64,000 nucleotides of DNA from Shewanella dokdonensis (GCF_018394335.1 NZ_CP074572.1:868001-932000); one strand, 5' to 3'. Counted from the stretch's first letter, positions 18,035 to 26,714 are shown. Program-made: numbers and translations. Notes: a model not told the origin generated them from the sequence alone.

Positions 18035-18976
18035 TTACTGCCGTTTGGCAAAAATATCACCGTACTTTTCGTCCCATTTAGGTGGCGTACCTATGTGATT
18101 CTTAATGAAATCGATAAAAGCACTGACTTTAGGAGCCAAGTGTTTACGCCGTGGGTACACCGCCTGCAATGGCAGGTGATTGACCAAATGCCATTCTGGC
18201 AACAATGGCACCAACTTGCCCTCTTCTATCTCGTTTTCCAGCAGATAGGTAGCCAGATAAACAATCCCCAGACCGCTTACCGCAGCAGATTTCAGCGCTG
18301 GCGCGTTATCGACACGGAAATTGCCGTTAACACCAATTTCGCAGTAATCATCACCCTTTTTGAACTGCCAAACACTGTGTTCATGCCACTCACCGTGATA
18401 TACCAAGCAGTTATGTTCCACTAGCTGTTCTGGGCGGGTAAGTTTGCCATGCGCGGCAATATACGCCGGTGACGCCAGCAGCATAAATTGGCATTTCATC
18501 AACGGCCGGGCCACCATTCCCAGAGGTAACTGCTCTGACATGGTCAGCAGCAGATCCAGCCCTTCGCTCACCACATCCACCTTGTGATCCAGCAAACTGA
18601 CCTGTAGCTCCAACTCCGGGTGGCGTGCCATAAACTCAGGTAATGCCGGAATAATATGAGCAGTACCGAACGACTGGGAGATCCCTAATTTCAGTACACC
18701 GCGGGTAGCATCATTGAGGTTATGTACGCTGGCTACCGCCTGATCCGCACCACGCAGCAACTCTTCCCCTTGGGTATACAGCAGATTCCCAGCCTCGGTC
18801 AGGCAAAGGCTACGGGTGGTACGCTGGATAAGTTGAACCCCCAGCTTATGCTCCAGATCAGCAACCTGAGTACTGACCTTAGACTTTGAAATTCCCAGAC
18901 GGCGGGCAGCAGCACTGAAACTGCCGGCACGGGCGACGTGGGTAAAAATCGCAATGGGTTCCAATAGTTCTAACAT
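18035..18976 (-). CDS. LysR family transcriptional regulator
   Basis: 313 residues. The N-terminal winged helix-turn-helix reads FTHVARAGSFSAAARRLGIS, then STQVADLEHKLGVQLIQRTTR (about residues 12-53). The effector domain starts around residue 90 (GVLKLGISQSFGTAHIIPALPEF). This belongs to the CrgA/AaeR-like branch, which often has orphan members without an adjacent target. The inducer is unknown. A near-perfect palindrome lies 50 bases upstream and may be its own operator. Confidence 0.9.
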   Translation of the reverse strand: MLELLEPIAIFTHVARAGSFSAAARRLGISKSKVSTQVADLEHKLGVQLIQRTTRSLCLTEAGNLLYTQGEELLRGADQAVASVHNLNDATRGVLKLGISQSFGTAHIIPALPEFMARHPELELQVSLLDHKVDVVSEGLDLLLTMSEQLPLGMVARPLMKCQFMLLASPAYIAAHGKLTRPEQLVEHNCLVYHGEWHEHSVWQFKKGDDYCEIGVNGNFRVDNAPALKSAAVSGLGIVYLATYLLENEIEEGKLVPLLPEWHLVNHLPLQAVYPRRKHLAPKVSAFIDFIKNHIGTPPKWDEKYGDIFAKRQ

Positions 18977-19025
18977 GAAAGTTGCCTTAGCCTTTAACTT
19001 CTTGATGTTCTACAAAGAAAAACGC

Positions 19026-19050
19026 TATCACTCCGGTTAACCGAGTGATA
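19026..19050. promoter_or_regulatory. Interrupted palindrome upstream of the LysR gene
   Basis: TATCACT-C-CGGTTAACCG-AGTGATA: outer 7-bp arms and an inner 10-bp palindrome with a single unpaired C. It lies 50-75 bases before the LysR start codon, where autoregulatory operators usually sit. Binding by this regulator is inference. Confidence 0.5.
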
Positions 19051-19189
19051 CAGGAATATCTAAAATCGTGCGTAACATGATTGTTTTTGCCGAGCCACCA
19101 GCAGGACGCCAGAGGTTAACGAACGAAAGTATATCAAGTCTTTGTTCGCTACTCTAACTCCATTGTTCTGTATTCGCAAAAAAGAACAT

Positions 19190-19224
19190 AAAAAATCCCC
19201 GCATCAAGGGAGGGAAATGCGGGG
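19190..19224 (-). terminator. Rho-independent terminator of yggN
   Basis: On the minus strand CCCCGCAT-TTCCCTCCCTTG-ATGCGGGG is followed by ATTTTTT. It starts about 30 bases after the yggN stop codon. Confidence 0.85.
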
Positions 19225-19254
19225 AAGTCTACGTCCAAGGAGACGTTTATTAGG

Positions 19255-20046
19255 TTATGGGCGACCAGAAACTAATGGGTAAGCTGACAATGCTGGAACA
19301 CTCTGCCGCAGTTGCCCTTCTACTGTCATTACCTGTTGAAAATCATCACATAAGCGGTCGGCACGTTTATCAAGCGCCTTAGAACGTTCATCCATTTGCT
19401 GATCGATCTCATCGCCCAACTTATCCATACGCTTACCAAAGGCATCCATACGTTCACTGAAATCGCCTTCGCCATTCATCATGCTCTTGCCGATATTGAT
19501 CATGATGGAACCCATCGATTGCATTACTAAGTCTTCAATCTGGTGGGAAAATTCTTCATCAAAAGCTTTATCAAGGGTGTCATCGGTAGCACCAATAAAA
19601 TAGGTATCGCCTTTGTGATACACCATTTTGCCAACCCGTTCGTGCAGTTGCGTCATCATGTCGTCCAACTTGGCGCCGGCATCATCTCCCAGCAGCGGTG
19701 TTAGTGCAGTGCTTATGGCATCATTCGCCATTGCCATTGCTTCATCTACTAATCCCACCACTTCTGGTATTTGCTTGGTCATGCCCTGTTGATATTGGGT
19801 CAGTAGTGTTTTCTGCTCAGCGTTCAGCGACACCTCTTTACCATCCACATACAGGCGATCTATTTCTACGCGATACCGCTCTTTTCCCTGCTCACCAATC
19901 ACCAGCTTTTTAGGTGTCAGCGTCACGTCATAATTGAGCGACACATCGCAAGCATCGTTGTGTCCACCAAATTCCACCGCCCACACCGAAGAAACAGGGG
20001 TCAGCAGTACACATCCCAGAGTCATGCCCAACATCAGAGTTTTCAT
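19255..20046 (-). CDS. yggN: DUF2884 family exported protein YggN
   Basis: 263 residues from ATG 20046, preceded by AAGGATAACTCGA. The signal peptide is about 22 residues (MKTLMLGMTLGCVLLTPVSS region). The mature part has CDVSLNYDVTLTPKKLVI, the DUF2884 start, followed by a long acidic helical section and a heptad-like charged segment (RMDAFGKRMDKLGDEIDQQM) that could form a coiled coil. Periplasmic, function unknown. Position next to yggL-trmB matches E. coli synteny. Confidence 0.88.
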   Translation of the reverse strand: MKTLMLGMTLGCVLLTPVSSVWAVEFGGHNDACDVSLNYDVTLTPKKLVIGEQGKERYRVEIDRLYVDGKEVSLNAEQKTLLTQYQQGMTKQIPEVVGLVDEAMAMANDAISTALTPLLGDDAGAKLDDMMTQLHERVGKMVYHKGDTYFIGATDDTLDKAFDEEFSHQIEDLVMQSMGSIMINIGKSMMNGEGDFSERMDAFGKRMDKLGDEIDQQMDERSKALDKRADRLCDDFQQVMTVEGQLRQSVPALSAYPLVSGRP

Positions 20047-20234
20047 TCGAGTTATCCTTTGCAAATTATCCATCAAACCACATTGGGTTTAGCACATAGT
20101 GTGCCAGTTTTTAATATATTGATTTTATTAAATTAATTAATAAATATTTTTTATATGAAAGTGGTGAAATAGCAAAACACACTAGCTTTTGGTGAATATG
20201 ACAATCCGAGAGGCAAAAAAGGTTGGAACAGGCA

Positions 20235-20261
20235 TAAAAAAGCAGCGCCGTAGCACTGCTT
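20235..20261 (-). terminator. Rho-independent terminator of yggL
   Basis: On the minus strand AAGCAGTGC-TACG-GCGCTGCTT is followed by T-rich sequence, about 20 bases after the yggL stop. Confidence 0.8.
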
Positions 20262-20279
20262 CTAATAAAACCGAGGTCG

Positions 20280-20603
20280 TTAGCCCCACCAGATATCGTA
20301 GAGTTCGCTGATCTCTATCTCTTCGGCATTAAGACTTTTCAGAAAGCGTGCCACGGTCTGGCGATCCTCTTCGGTACACTTACCGAGGCGCTGGGTGGCG
20401 ATAACACCATCCCATAAGCGATGACCACCGCCGTGAAAACCAAGTTCGCGTGGCTCAATCACTTCATTGATGAAGCGTTCTATGTGCTCATCAATATCTT
20501 CTTCGCTCAAGCTGTCAGCAAAGCGCCAACTGACATCAAAACCCAGTTCCTGAAACTCATCAACCCGCAATTTCTTGCGCAAACGGCGACTACGAATGGC
20601 CAT
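20280..20603 (-). CDS. yggL: YggL family 50S ribosome-binding protein (DUF469)
   Basis: 107 residues, the typical length. Conserved RSRRLRKKLRVDEFQELGFD at the N-terminus and GFHGGGHRLWDGVI in the centre identify the DUF469/YggL family. A member was reported to associate with the large ribosomal subunit. It follows trmB by 22 bases with an AGAGAGG site, so the two are co-transcribed. Confidence 0.92.
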   Translation of the reverse strand: MAIRSRRLRKKLRVDEFQELGFDVSWRFADSLSEEDIDEHIERFINEVIEPRELGFHGGGHRLWDGVIATQRLGKCTEEDRQTVARFLKSLNAEEIEISELYDIWWG

Positions 20604-20625
20604 GGCAACCTCTCTGTTACTTTCG

Positions 20626-21342
20626 TTATTCGGTACGTTCGAACATCAAATCCCAAACACCATGCCCTAGGCGTTGACCACGGGCTTCAAATTTGGTCAG
20701 TGGCCGATAGTCAGGCCGAGCCACCACAGTACCATCAACTGACTGATTTTTATAGCCTTGAGCCTGATTCATCACTTCCAGCATGTGTTCGCTATAGTTT
20801 TCCCAATCAGTAGCCATATGGAACACCCCACCAATGCGTAAACGGGAACGCAATAACTGCACAAATTCCGGCTGCACAATACGGCGTTTGTGATGGCGTT
20901 TTTTATGCCAAGGATCAGGGAAAAACAACTGCACCCGTGCCAACGAAGATTCCGGAATCGTGTGCTGCAACACTTCCACCGCATCGTGATGAAACACCCG
21001 CAGATTAGTCACACCCGCCTCAGCGGCGGCGGCCAGACAGGCACCGACACCCGGTTTATGCACTTCGATACCGATGAAATCTTTCTCAGGTGCCGCTTGC
21101 GCCATTGCCACCAATGATGCGCCCATACCGAAACCAATCTCCATCACCACATCGGCATTACGACCAAATACCTGCTGCAACGCCATCGGTTCGGCGGAGT
21201 ATTCTAACCCCATGCTAGCCCAATGTTGCTCAATAGCCTGTTCCTGGCCTTTGGTCAGGCGTCCTTCTCGCAAAACAAAACTTTTAACTTTGCGCAGATA
21301 CTTGCCTTCTTCATTATATTCAGCAGTGGTGACTTCGCTCAT
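20626..21342 (-). CDS. trmB: tRNA (guanine-N7)-methyltransferase TrmB
   Basis: 238 residues from ATG 21342 (GGGTAATC upstream); a longer in-frame start at 21384 is unlikely. It methylates G46 of tRNAs. The SAM-binding motif is [16 protein letters not shown], then [33 protein letters not shown] (the family signature) and the C-terminal [17 protein letters not shown]. It is divergent from mutY, as in E. coli. Confidence 0.95.
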   Translation of the reverse strand: MSEVTTAEYNEEGKYLRKVKSFVLREGRLTKGQEQAIEQHWASMGLEYSAEPMALQQVFGRNADVVMEIGFGMGASLVAMAQAAPEKDFIGIEVHKPGVGACLAAAAEAGVTNLRVFHHDAVEVLQHTIPESSLARVQLFFPDPWHKKRHHKRRIVQPEFVQLLRSRLRIGGVFHMATDWENYSEHMLEVMNQAQGYKNQSVDGTVVARPDYRPLTKFEARGQRLGHGVWDLMFERTE

Positions 21343-21509
21343 GATTACCCCTGACCCAGCCCAGACTTCATAAAAGAAGGGCATTATGCAAAGTTCACCG
21401 ATGAGTGCAAGCCCCGCTTGTGGAAAAGTATATCAATAAGCAATGAGTTCGCTATCAGCCCTAGTAATATCCCTTGTGTGGCGATCCGCCTAAAGCTACA
21501 CTGCGGCCC

Positions 21510-22609
21510 ATGAAAACAATGTCCTTTTCGCAACGTATTATCAGTTGGTACGGTCAGCACGGCCGTAAAACCCTGCCCTGGCAACTCAATAAAACCCCTT
21601 ATAAAGTATGGGTTTCAGAAATTATGTTGCAACAAACGCAGGTGGCAACAGTCATTCCCTACTTCAACCGTTTTATGCAGCGCTTCCTGATGTAGTGGCC
21701 TTGGCTAATGCGGATACCGATGAAGTGTTGCACCTGTGGACCGGGCTAGGCTACTACGCCCGAGCCCGTAACCTGCATAAAGCGGCGCAGTTGATCCGAG
21801 ATAATCACGGTGGGGTATTTCCTGAGCAGTTTGACGCAGTAATGGCGCTGCCGGGCATTGGCCGCTCCACGGCTGGCGCGATACTGTCATTATCACTCGG
21901 CCAGCATCACCCGATACTGGACGGTAACGTTAAACGGGTTCTGGCTCGTCATGCCGCCATTGATGGTTGGCCGGGGCAACCCAAGGTTGAGCAAGCGCTG
22001 TGGCAACTGGCAACCGAGCTGTCTCCAACAACCGATATTGCCCAATACAATCAGGCAATGATGGATATGGGCGCTGGCATCTGTACCCGCTCACGACCAG
22101 CGTGTGCGCAATGTCCGGTAGCACTGGATTGTCAGGCGCAGCAGATGGGCAAACAACAGGATTATCCCGGCAAGAAGCCCAAGAAAACCATTCCGGCCAA
22201 AGACGCTTGGCTGCTGGTTATCCGAGATCAGAACAACATCTTGTTGCAGAAACGTCCGCCAGCGGGGATCTGGGGTGGGCTCTGGTGTTTTCCGCAATAC
22301 AACACGAAAGCCGCCTTGCAGCAAACTGTTACCACACTGGGGTGTTCAGTCGTTGAACTCGAAGCATTACCGGGGTTTCGCCATACCTTTAGTCACTTCC
22401 ATCTGGACGCACAACCACTGCTGCTGACATTGCATCACGATGCCGACGCGATTGCCGCAAAATTACAGCAATCGGCAACATCACAGGCTGCCGTCATGGA
22501 AGCCGCCCCCAGTCTCTGGTATAACTTAAGCCAACCATCACGGGTCGGACTGGCCGCCGCCACCGAGCGGGTTCTGGCCGGCTTAAAACCTAGTGCAATT
22601 GAGGAGTAA
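21510..22609 (+). CDS. mutY: A/G-specific adenine glycosylase MutY, interrupted by one frameshift
   Basis: Removes adenine opposite 8-oxoguanine. From ATG 21510: [13 protein letters not shown], then [17 protein letters not shown] with the catalytic Glu, then a stop after MQRFLM. The second frame continues [20 protein letters not shown], the helix-hairpin-helix [12 protein letters not shown] with catalytic Asp in [11 protein letters not shown], and the cluster cysteines [17 protein letters not shown] (C-x6-C-x2-C-x5-C). The C-terminal NUDIX-like 8-oxoG recognition domain is complete. Adding one T at 21684-21685 (TT to TTT) joins the parts. It overlaps no neighbour; yggX starts 7 bases later. 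Confidence 0.93.
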
Positions 22610-22616
22610 CCATCTT

Positions 22617-22898
22617 ATGGCACGCACAGTTCATTGCGTCTATCTCAACCAAGAAGCGGAAGGGCTGGATTTTCAACTCTATCCGGGTGAAATCGGCAAA
22701 CGCATTTTCGACAGCATCAGCAAAGAAGCCTGGGCTGCCTGGCAGCATAAACAGACCATGCTGATCAATGAAAAGAAACTCAACATGATGAATGCCGAAC
22801 ATCGCAAATTTTTGGAAGAACAGATGGTGCACTTCCTGTTTGAAGGTGGTGAGGTGCAGGTTGAAGGTTACGTGCCACCAAAAGAAGAAGAGCTATAG
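22617..22898 (+). CDS. yggX: Fe(2+)-trafficking protein YggX
   Basis: 93 residues from ATG 22617 after GAGGAG. The start [20 protein letters not shown], then [18 protein letters not shown] and [18 protein letters not shown], are hallmarks of the family, including the conserved Cys7. It protects iron-sulfur enzymes from oxidative damage and is co-transcribed with mutY. In E. coli mltC follows; here it is replaced by an accessory region. Confidence 0.96.
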   Translation: MARTVHCVYLNQEAEGLDFQLYPGEIGKRIFDSISKEAWAAWQHKQTMLINEKKLNMMNAEHRKFLEEQMVHFLFEGGEVQVEGYVPPKEEEL

Positions 22899-22900
22899 CA

Positions 22901-22972
22901 CTGGGCAACATGCGAAACCGTTTCGAGCACAATGAGCAAGTCCTAGCTCACAGTTAGCACTGCTTTGCCCAG
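22901..22972 (+). other. Cloverleaf-like foldable element after yggX (possible structured RNA)
   Basis: An 8-bp closing stem (CTGGGCAA 22901-22908 with TTGCCCAG 22965-22972) encloses three consecutive hairpins: CGAAA-CCG-TTTCG (22913-22925), TGAGC-AAGTCCTA-GCTCA (22933-22950) and CAGT-TAGC-ACTG (22951-22962). It lies directly after the yggX stop and 6 bases before a strong terminator. It is not a tRNA: the arms and loops do not fit on either strand. It could be a 3'-UTR-derived small RNA or an mRNA-stabilising 3' end. Seen by pairing only. Confidence 0.45.
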
Positions 22973-22978
22973 CTTAGA

Positions 22979-23012
22979 TTTAAAGGCTCTTTTTGAGCCT
23001 TTAAACGTTTTT
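22979..23012 (+). terminator. Rho-independent terminator downstream of yggX
   Basis: TTTAAAGGCTC-TTTTT-GAGCCTTTAAA forms an 11-bp stem and is followed by CGTTTTT. It ends the mutY-yggX transcript and any RNA derived from its 3' end. Confidence 0.88.
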
Positions 23013-23058
23013 AAACGCCTTAATCATGTATTAACCACCAGGGTTAAACTTAACTGTC

Positions 23059-23211
23059 TTAGTCCTCCACGGACACTGGTTTTGTGCCGATTTTCGGTAC
23101 CAACGCACGGCCAATGCGATCAGCTATCAAGGCAATAAGAGCGGCAAGCATCGGCTGCACGTGATGGGCTTTACCATAAGCAATGGCACTCACGGTTAAA
23201 TGAGTGCCCAT
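23059..23211 (-). CDS. Possible 50-residue ORF or gene remnant
   Basis: ATG 23211 to stop 23059 on the minus strand encodes 50 residues starting MGTHLTVSAIAYGKAHHVQP and containing the hydrophobic stretch MLAALIALIADRIGRALVPK. There is no clear ribosome site. The frame stays open upstream of the ATG to 23266, so it may be the tail of a decayed gene. No family is recognised. Confidence 0.25.
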   Translation of the reverse strand: MGTHLTVSAIAYGKAHHVQPMLAALIALIADRIGRALVPKIGTKPVSVED

Positions 23212-23255
23212 TGTGGAAGGGGTGACTAACTCAGTGGATTGGAAAGGTTTCGGGG

Positions 23256-23882
23256 TTAGCTCTTAATTACTGTCATTAAAAAACAATATTCATCGAGAAT
23301 TTTGGGGTTTGTCAGCTTTAGTTTTGTTAATTCATCAATCGTTGGAAGCTCTTGATATTTATGACCGATAGCGCCAATCCCCTCTTCTTCTGTTGCAAGG
23401 TCTATAAGGCTTCTTGCTAACCCCTCCGCCATAGCAACTATTTCACTATGCAATTCATTTCTGAGGCCGTCACTTTCAATAATTTTCAATAACTCTTTGA
23501 ATGGCTCTAACCGTCTATCGATACTATTTATTTCTGGGAATGAACCGGCGTAGCCTGGACTTAGTTCTAGAGTTTTTAAGGCGTTTCGCAAAAAACGTTT
23601 GTTTAAAGTCATGAATTGGTCTAACTGTTTTACTGCTTTATTATTCTCTTCCGAAAGCTTTACCACTAAAGCCTCACCAATCTTTAACTCTATAAGTCGA
23701 GACTTCACCAGTAATGCAATCCCAAGTCCCCATAAAACAAAATTCCATGCTAGAAATTGTGCATTATCAAGAAAACCTTTATCCACTAAGTAATAGCCCC
23801 ATAGCATCAGCACAACTACAACTAACAACACTGCTATTGGAGCACTCGCACGATTGATTTTTTCTAGCACTATTTTTTCCAT
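23256..23882 (-). CDS. Unknown membrane protein with two N-terminal helices
   Basis: 208 residues, unrecognised. Residues about 15-33 (IAVLLVVVVLMLWGYYLV) and 42-60 (FLAWNFVLWGLGIALLV) are two adjacent transmembrane segments. The rest is a charged, mostly helical cytoplasmic domain (about 65-208) with KLSEENNKAVKQLDQF suggesting coiled coil. Base composition is clearly richer in A+T than the flanking yggX and MFS genes, indicating acquisition. It lies 46 bases downstream of the next unknown gene in the same direction, so the pair is probably one operon. Confidence 0.7.
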   Translation of the reverse strand: MEKIVLEKINRASAPIAVLLVVVVLMLWGYYLVDKGFLDNAQFLAWNFVLWGLGIALLVKSRLIELKIGEALVVKLSEENNKAVKQLDQFMTLNKRFLRNALKTLELSPGYAGSFPEINSIDRRLEPFKELLKIIESDGLRNELHSEIVAMAEGLARSLIDLATEEEGIGAIGHKYQELPTIDELTKLKLTNPKILDEYCFLMTVIKS

Positions 23883-23928
23883 TTATGAACTGAAATCAGA
23901 ATCCATCAAAACAAATTTTCATATAAGC

Positions 23929-24462
23929 CTAAGTATTGCTAAAGAGCTTTTGGGAACACTTTACGATCACATTGACCAATGACCACCAAGTCAACGATGA
24001 AACTAAAACGAGCAGAGATTGTATTAACGATGCCCATGATATTTCTTGCGCGGAAATACCAAATACTGAAACAAACATAATTATTGAAATAATTACGCCA
24101 ACAATCGCTAAAACGGTGCCGAAAAAACTAAAATAGCCTACTGATGAAGGCACTGTATCGACGTCTTTTATCTTACTGTTTAACTTCACTAAAGACTCTA
24201 AATCTGGTCGCCATTTTACGATGGTCGTATCTGCTCCCCAGTGTAGATCATTTGTATGTTTAAAACTGGATTCACCTGAATCTAGCACAACTTCAACCAC
24301 ACCAATAAACGGTACAGAGTCTCCTTTCCCAGATAATCCAGGCCAATTGGCATCGTTTTGAGTTCGCCAACCAAACTTGGTTAAATAATCTCCATTAAAC
24401 GTGTCGTTAGTATGAATCGCTAACCCTAGATCTTTAAACTTGCCGCGCTTTATACCTGCCAT
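23929..24462 (-). CDS. Unknown protein with soluble N-domain and two C-terminal helices
   Basis: 177 residues from ATG 24462 (GGATG nearby); a TTG at 24528 is a weaker alternative. The first 110 residues are soluble, rich in W, G and D (FGWRTQNDANWPGLSGKGD, GVVEVVLDSGESSF). They are followed by two hydrophobic helices (about 118-137 GTVLAIVGVIISIIMFVSVF and 145-165) and a short tail. No family is recognised. AT-rich like its partner at 23256-23882. Together they look like a two-gene accessory membrane module; function unknown. Confidence 0.7.
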   Translation of the reverse strand: MAGIKRGKFKDLGLAIHTNDTFNGDYLTKFGWRTQNDANWPGLSGKGDSVPFIGVVEVVLDSGESSFKHTNDLHWGADTTIVKWRPDLESLVKLNSKIKDVDTVPSSVGYFSFFGTVLAIVGVIISIIMFVSVFGISAQEISWASLIQSLLVLVSSLTWWSLVNVIVKCSQKLFSNT

Positions 24463-24698
24463 AATACATCCATATATAATTGGTTTAACTGTATTTTGTT
24501 CAGTATTAAAACACTCTGTCAATGACAAACCTCAAAACAACCGTCTCTATTTCCTCACCACAAATGCTGTGCGCTGCTCCGCACCTAACTAATCAGCCTT
24601 AACCATAACAAGCGCCTGCACTGTCAGAGATAGCCAGAATTTGAAGAATAGCTTAATTAGGTTAAGCTGGATTTTGTCGATAACAGACAGGAGGTCAG
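24463..24698. promoter_or_regulatory. Divergent intergenic region of the accessory patch
   Basis: The region separates the minus-strand pair of unknown genes from the plus-strand small gene, so it must hold both promoters. A short hairpin GTGCG-CTGCTC-CGCAC lies around 24565-24580. No regulator site is recognised. Confidence 0.3.
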
Positions 24699-24956
24699 AT
24701 GCTTTCACAAAAACACTGTATTGATGGCACAAATCAGATGCCATTTTGCCGCAGTCAAGGTGTGTTTCTCGTATCCGATGAGGTGGGTGGTGCGCCTAAG
24801 ACAAGCGCTGATGCGTCACAGAGTAAGGCGGTAACCGAAACCCCACACACGGCACCCACCAACAACCATGGCATGTCGCTAACACAGGGGATTGTCATTG
24901 CGGTTGTTATTTTGATTGCGCTAATCGCCATCAAGCCCAAGAAACCAAAGGGTTAA
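24699..24956 (+). CDS. Small single-helix membrane protein, unknown
   Basis: 85 residues with an excellent ribosome site (AGGAGGTCAG directly before the ATG), which argues for a real gene. The N-terminus has two cysteines (HCIDGTNQMPFC, Cys7 and Cys17). A Thr/Ala/Pro-rich linker covers about 33-57. One transmembrane helix (GIVIAVVILIALIAI, about 64-78) ends in the positively charged tail KPKKPKG, giving an N-out, C-in topology without a signal peptide. No family is recognised. Confidence 0.65.
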   Translation: MLSQKHCIDGTNQMPFCRSQGVFLVSDEVGGAPKTSADASQSKAVTETPHTAPTNNHGMSLTQGIVIAVVILIALIAIKPKKPKG

Positions 24957-25035
24957 GATGGCGCTTACCAAAGAAAACAGCACTCCCGTTATCGGTGAGT
25001 GCCACAAAACTAAAGGCGTTTAATCGATCAAGCCA

Positions 25036-26220
25036 TTAAAGCGCATTGGCAATACGGCCTTTAAGCCCGGTATACAGCAACCCGATAATGGCTAAGGCTG
25101 CACCGCCGTAACACACGGCATTCCAGCCGCCTAACTGATACAGGTTGACAGATACCCAGGACCCCAAAGCCCCACCGATAAAGTAACAGGTCATATAACC
25201 GGCATTGAGGCGGTTACGCAGTTGCTGTTGCAGACCATAAATCACGTTTTGGTTGCTGACATGGGTCATCTGTACCGCTAAATCCAGCAGCACCACACCG
25301 ATTAACAGCAATACCAGCGAGTCGGCAGCAAAAAACAGCAACAACCAACTGCCGAGTGAACATCCAAGTCCTAGCCAAGTCCCTGTATTCCCTTTGCCGC
25401 TATCGGCTAATTTACCCGCCCAGCGTGCTGCGGCAACACCCGCTACCCCCGCAAGGCCGAACAGGCCGATAGTGGCATCTGTGTATTCATAAGGCGGATT
25501 AGCCAACAGAAATGCCAGCGGTGTCCAAAACATAGTGAACATGGCAAAAGACAAGCCCCCTAAGAATGAACGGGAACGTAACTTGGGCTCAGTGCGAAAC
25601 AGCCCGAGCAGAGAGCGCATCAGTTCGCCATAACGAATGGGCGTTTCAGAACGGTACACAGGTAAGGCACGCGCCAGCAATAAGGTAATGAGCAACATTG
25701 CGCCTGCGGCGAGCCAATACACAGCTTGCCAAGAAAGCAATGTGGAGATCACCCCGGCGACTACCCGAGCCAGCAGAATGCCCAATAACAGCCCGCCCAT
25801 CACAGTGCCGATTACCCGGCCACGCTGCGAGGGGTCAGCCAAGGTTGCCGCCAGTGGCACCAAAACCTGAGCCACCACCGAACAAGCACCGGCCACAGCG
25901 GTTCCCAGCAATAACCAATATAAATTAGTTGCCATGGCGCTGATAAAGAGTCCGACAGTTGCCAGTAGCATCATCACGATGATTAAGCGGCGGCGCTCAA
26001 CCATGTCGGCTAACGGCACCAATAATAGTAATCCGGCGCCATAAAACAGCTGTGCGGTTGTCACTAAGGTACCCGCAGCGGTATGTGACACTTTGAAATA
26101 ATTAGCGATGGTATCCAGCAGTGGCTGCACATAGTAGTTGTTGGCAACGGCCACTCCTGTTGCTACGGCCATTAGTAAGATAAGTAACGGAGAAAGCATG
26201 CGCGCTTCGGTCTGAACCAT
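25036..26220 (-). CDS. MFS family transporter
   Basis: 394 residues, 12 predicted helices. The N-terminal helix has ANNYYVQPLLDTIA, characteristic of a drug/metabolite exporter group, followed by the loop motif A-like LADMVERRRLI between helices 2 and 3. The ATG at 26220 follows AAGGGTTCAATC. Substrate cannot be inferred. It is a single gene, and the next genes upstream are tRNAs in the opposite orientation. Confidence 0.88.
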   Translation of the reverse strand: MVQTEARMLSPLLILLMAVATGVAVANNYYVQPLLDTIANYFKVSHTAAGTLVTTAQLFYGAGLLLLVPLADMVERRRLIIVMMLLATVGLFISAMATNLYWLLLGTAVAGACSVVAQVLVPLAATLADPSQRGRVIGTVMGGLLLGILLARVVAGVISTLLSWQAVYWLAAGAMLLITLLLARALPVYRSETPIRYGELMRSLLGLFRTEPKLRSRSFLGGLSFAMFTMFWTPLAFLLANPPYEYTDATIGLFGLAGVAGVAAARWAGKLADSGKGNTGTWLGLGCSLGSWLLLFFAADSLVLLLIGVVLLDLAVQMTHVSNQNVIYGLQQQLRNRLNAGYMTCYFIGGALGSWVSVNLYQLGGWNAVCYGGAALAIIGLLYTGLKGRIANAL

Positions 26221-26518
26221 GATTGAACCCTTAACAGTGAAAACGCCGCAAACACCACAAAGTTTGCGGGGCGCATATCATAGCAGGTTGTTATGTGCTT
26301 AGCTCGCCGCGGGGCTATTCACCGCTACAATGAACAACTATTGTTTTGCAGGGTCGATTGGTGGATTATCCGTGTTTTTGCCCATTAACTGAGCGAACAG
26401 CGGCACTACTGCCAAAAAGCACTTGCAGTAGTAAAATAACCTGCTTTATCATACGCCCACTTCAAAAACAGCCGTTGTTAATTGGCTTTGAAGCAGCGCA
26501 CTGACGCTACAATCAGTC
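26221..26518 (+). promoter_or_regulatory. Upstream region of the tRNA pair with putative promoter
   Basis: About 300 bases without a gene between the MFS start and tRNA-Phe. A -35 TTGCAG (26423-26428) and -10 TATCAT (26447-26452), 18 bases apart, are followed by a GC-rich discriminator and would start transcription about 60 bases before the tRNA. Nothing else is recognised. Confidence 0.4.
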
Positions 26519-26594
26519 GCCCGAATAGCTCAGTCGGTAGAGCAGCGGATTGAAAATCCGCGTGTCCCTGGTTCGATTCCGGGTTCGGGCACCA
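26519..26594 (+). tRNA. tRNA-Phe (GAA)
   Basis: 76 bases with encoded CCA. The acceptor stem is GCCCGAA / TTCGGGC, the D arm contains AGCTCAGTCGGTAGAGC, the anticodon stem-loop CGGATTGAAAATCCG gives anticodon GAA, and the T arm is CCTGGTTCGATTCCGGG. Confidence 0.98.
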
Positions 26595-26602
26595 AATTTT
26601 AT

Positions 26603-26678
<76 letters not shown>

Positions 26679-26687
26679 TGAATTTAG

Positions 26688-26714
26688 AAAAGCCACTCAA
26701 CTGAGTGGCTTTTT
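26688..26714 (+). terminator. Terminator of the tRNA transcript
   Basis: AGCCACTCA-AC-TGAGTGGCT, a 9-bp stem followed by T-rich sequence, begins 10 bases after tRNA-Thr. Confidence 0.9.

Noticed and set aside
22901..22972. Degenerate tRNA gene interpretation of the cloverleaf-like element
   Set aside because: No T-arm consensus, no CCA, and loop sizes of 3, 8 and 4 do not fit any tRNA in either orientation.
24606..24665. Sequence TAACAAGCGCCT followed by CTGTCAGAG, resembling the left end of Vibrio-type integron attC repeats, with GTTAAGC further on
   Set aside because: No complementary right half or stable stem was found, and no integrase or other cassette-like repeat is present.
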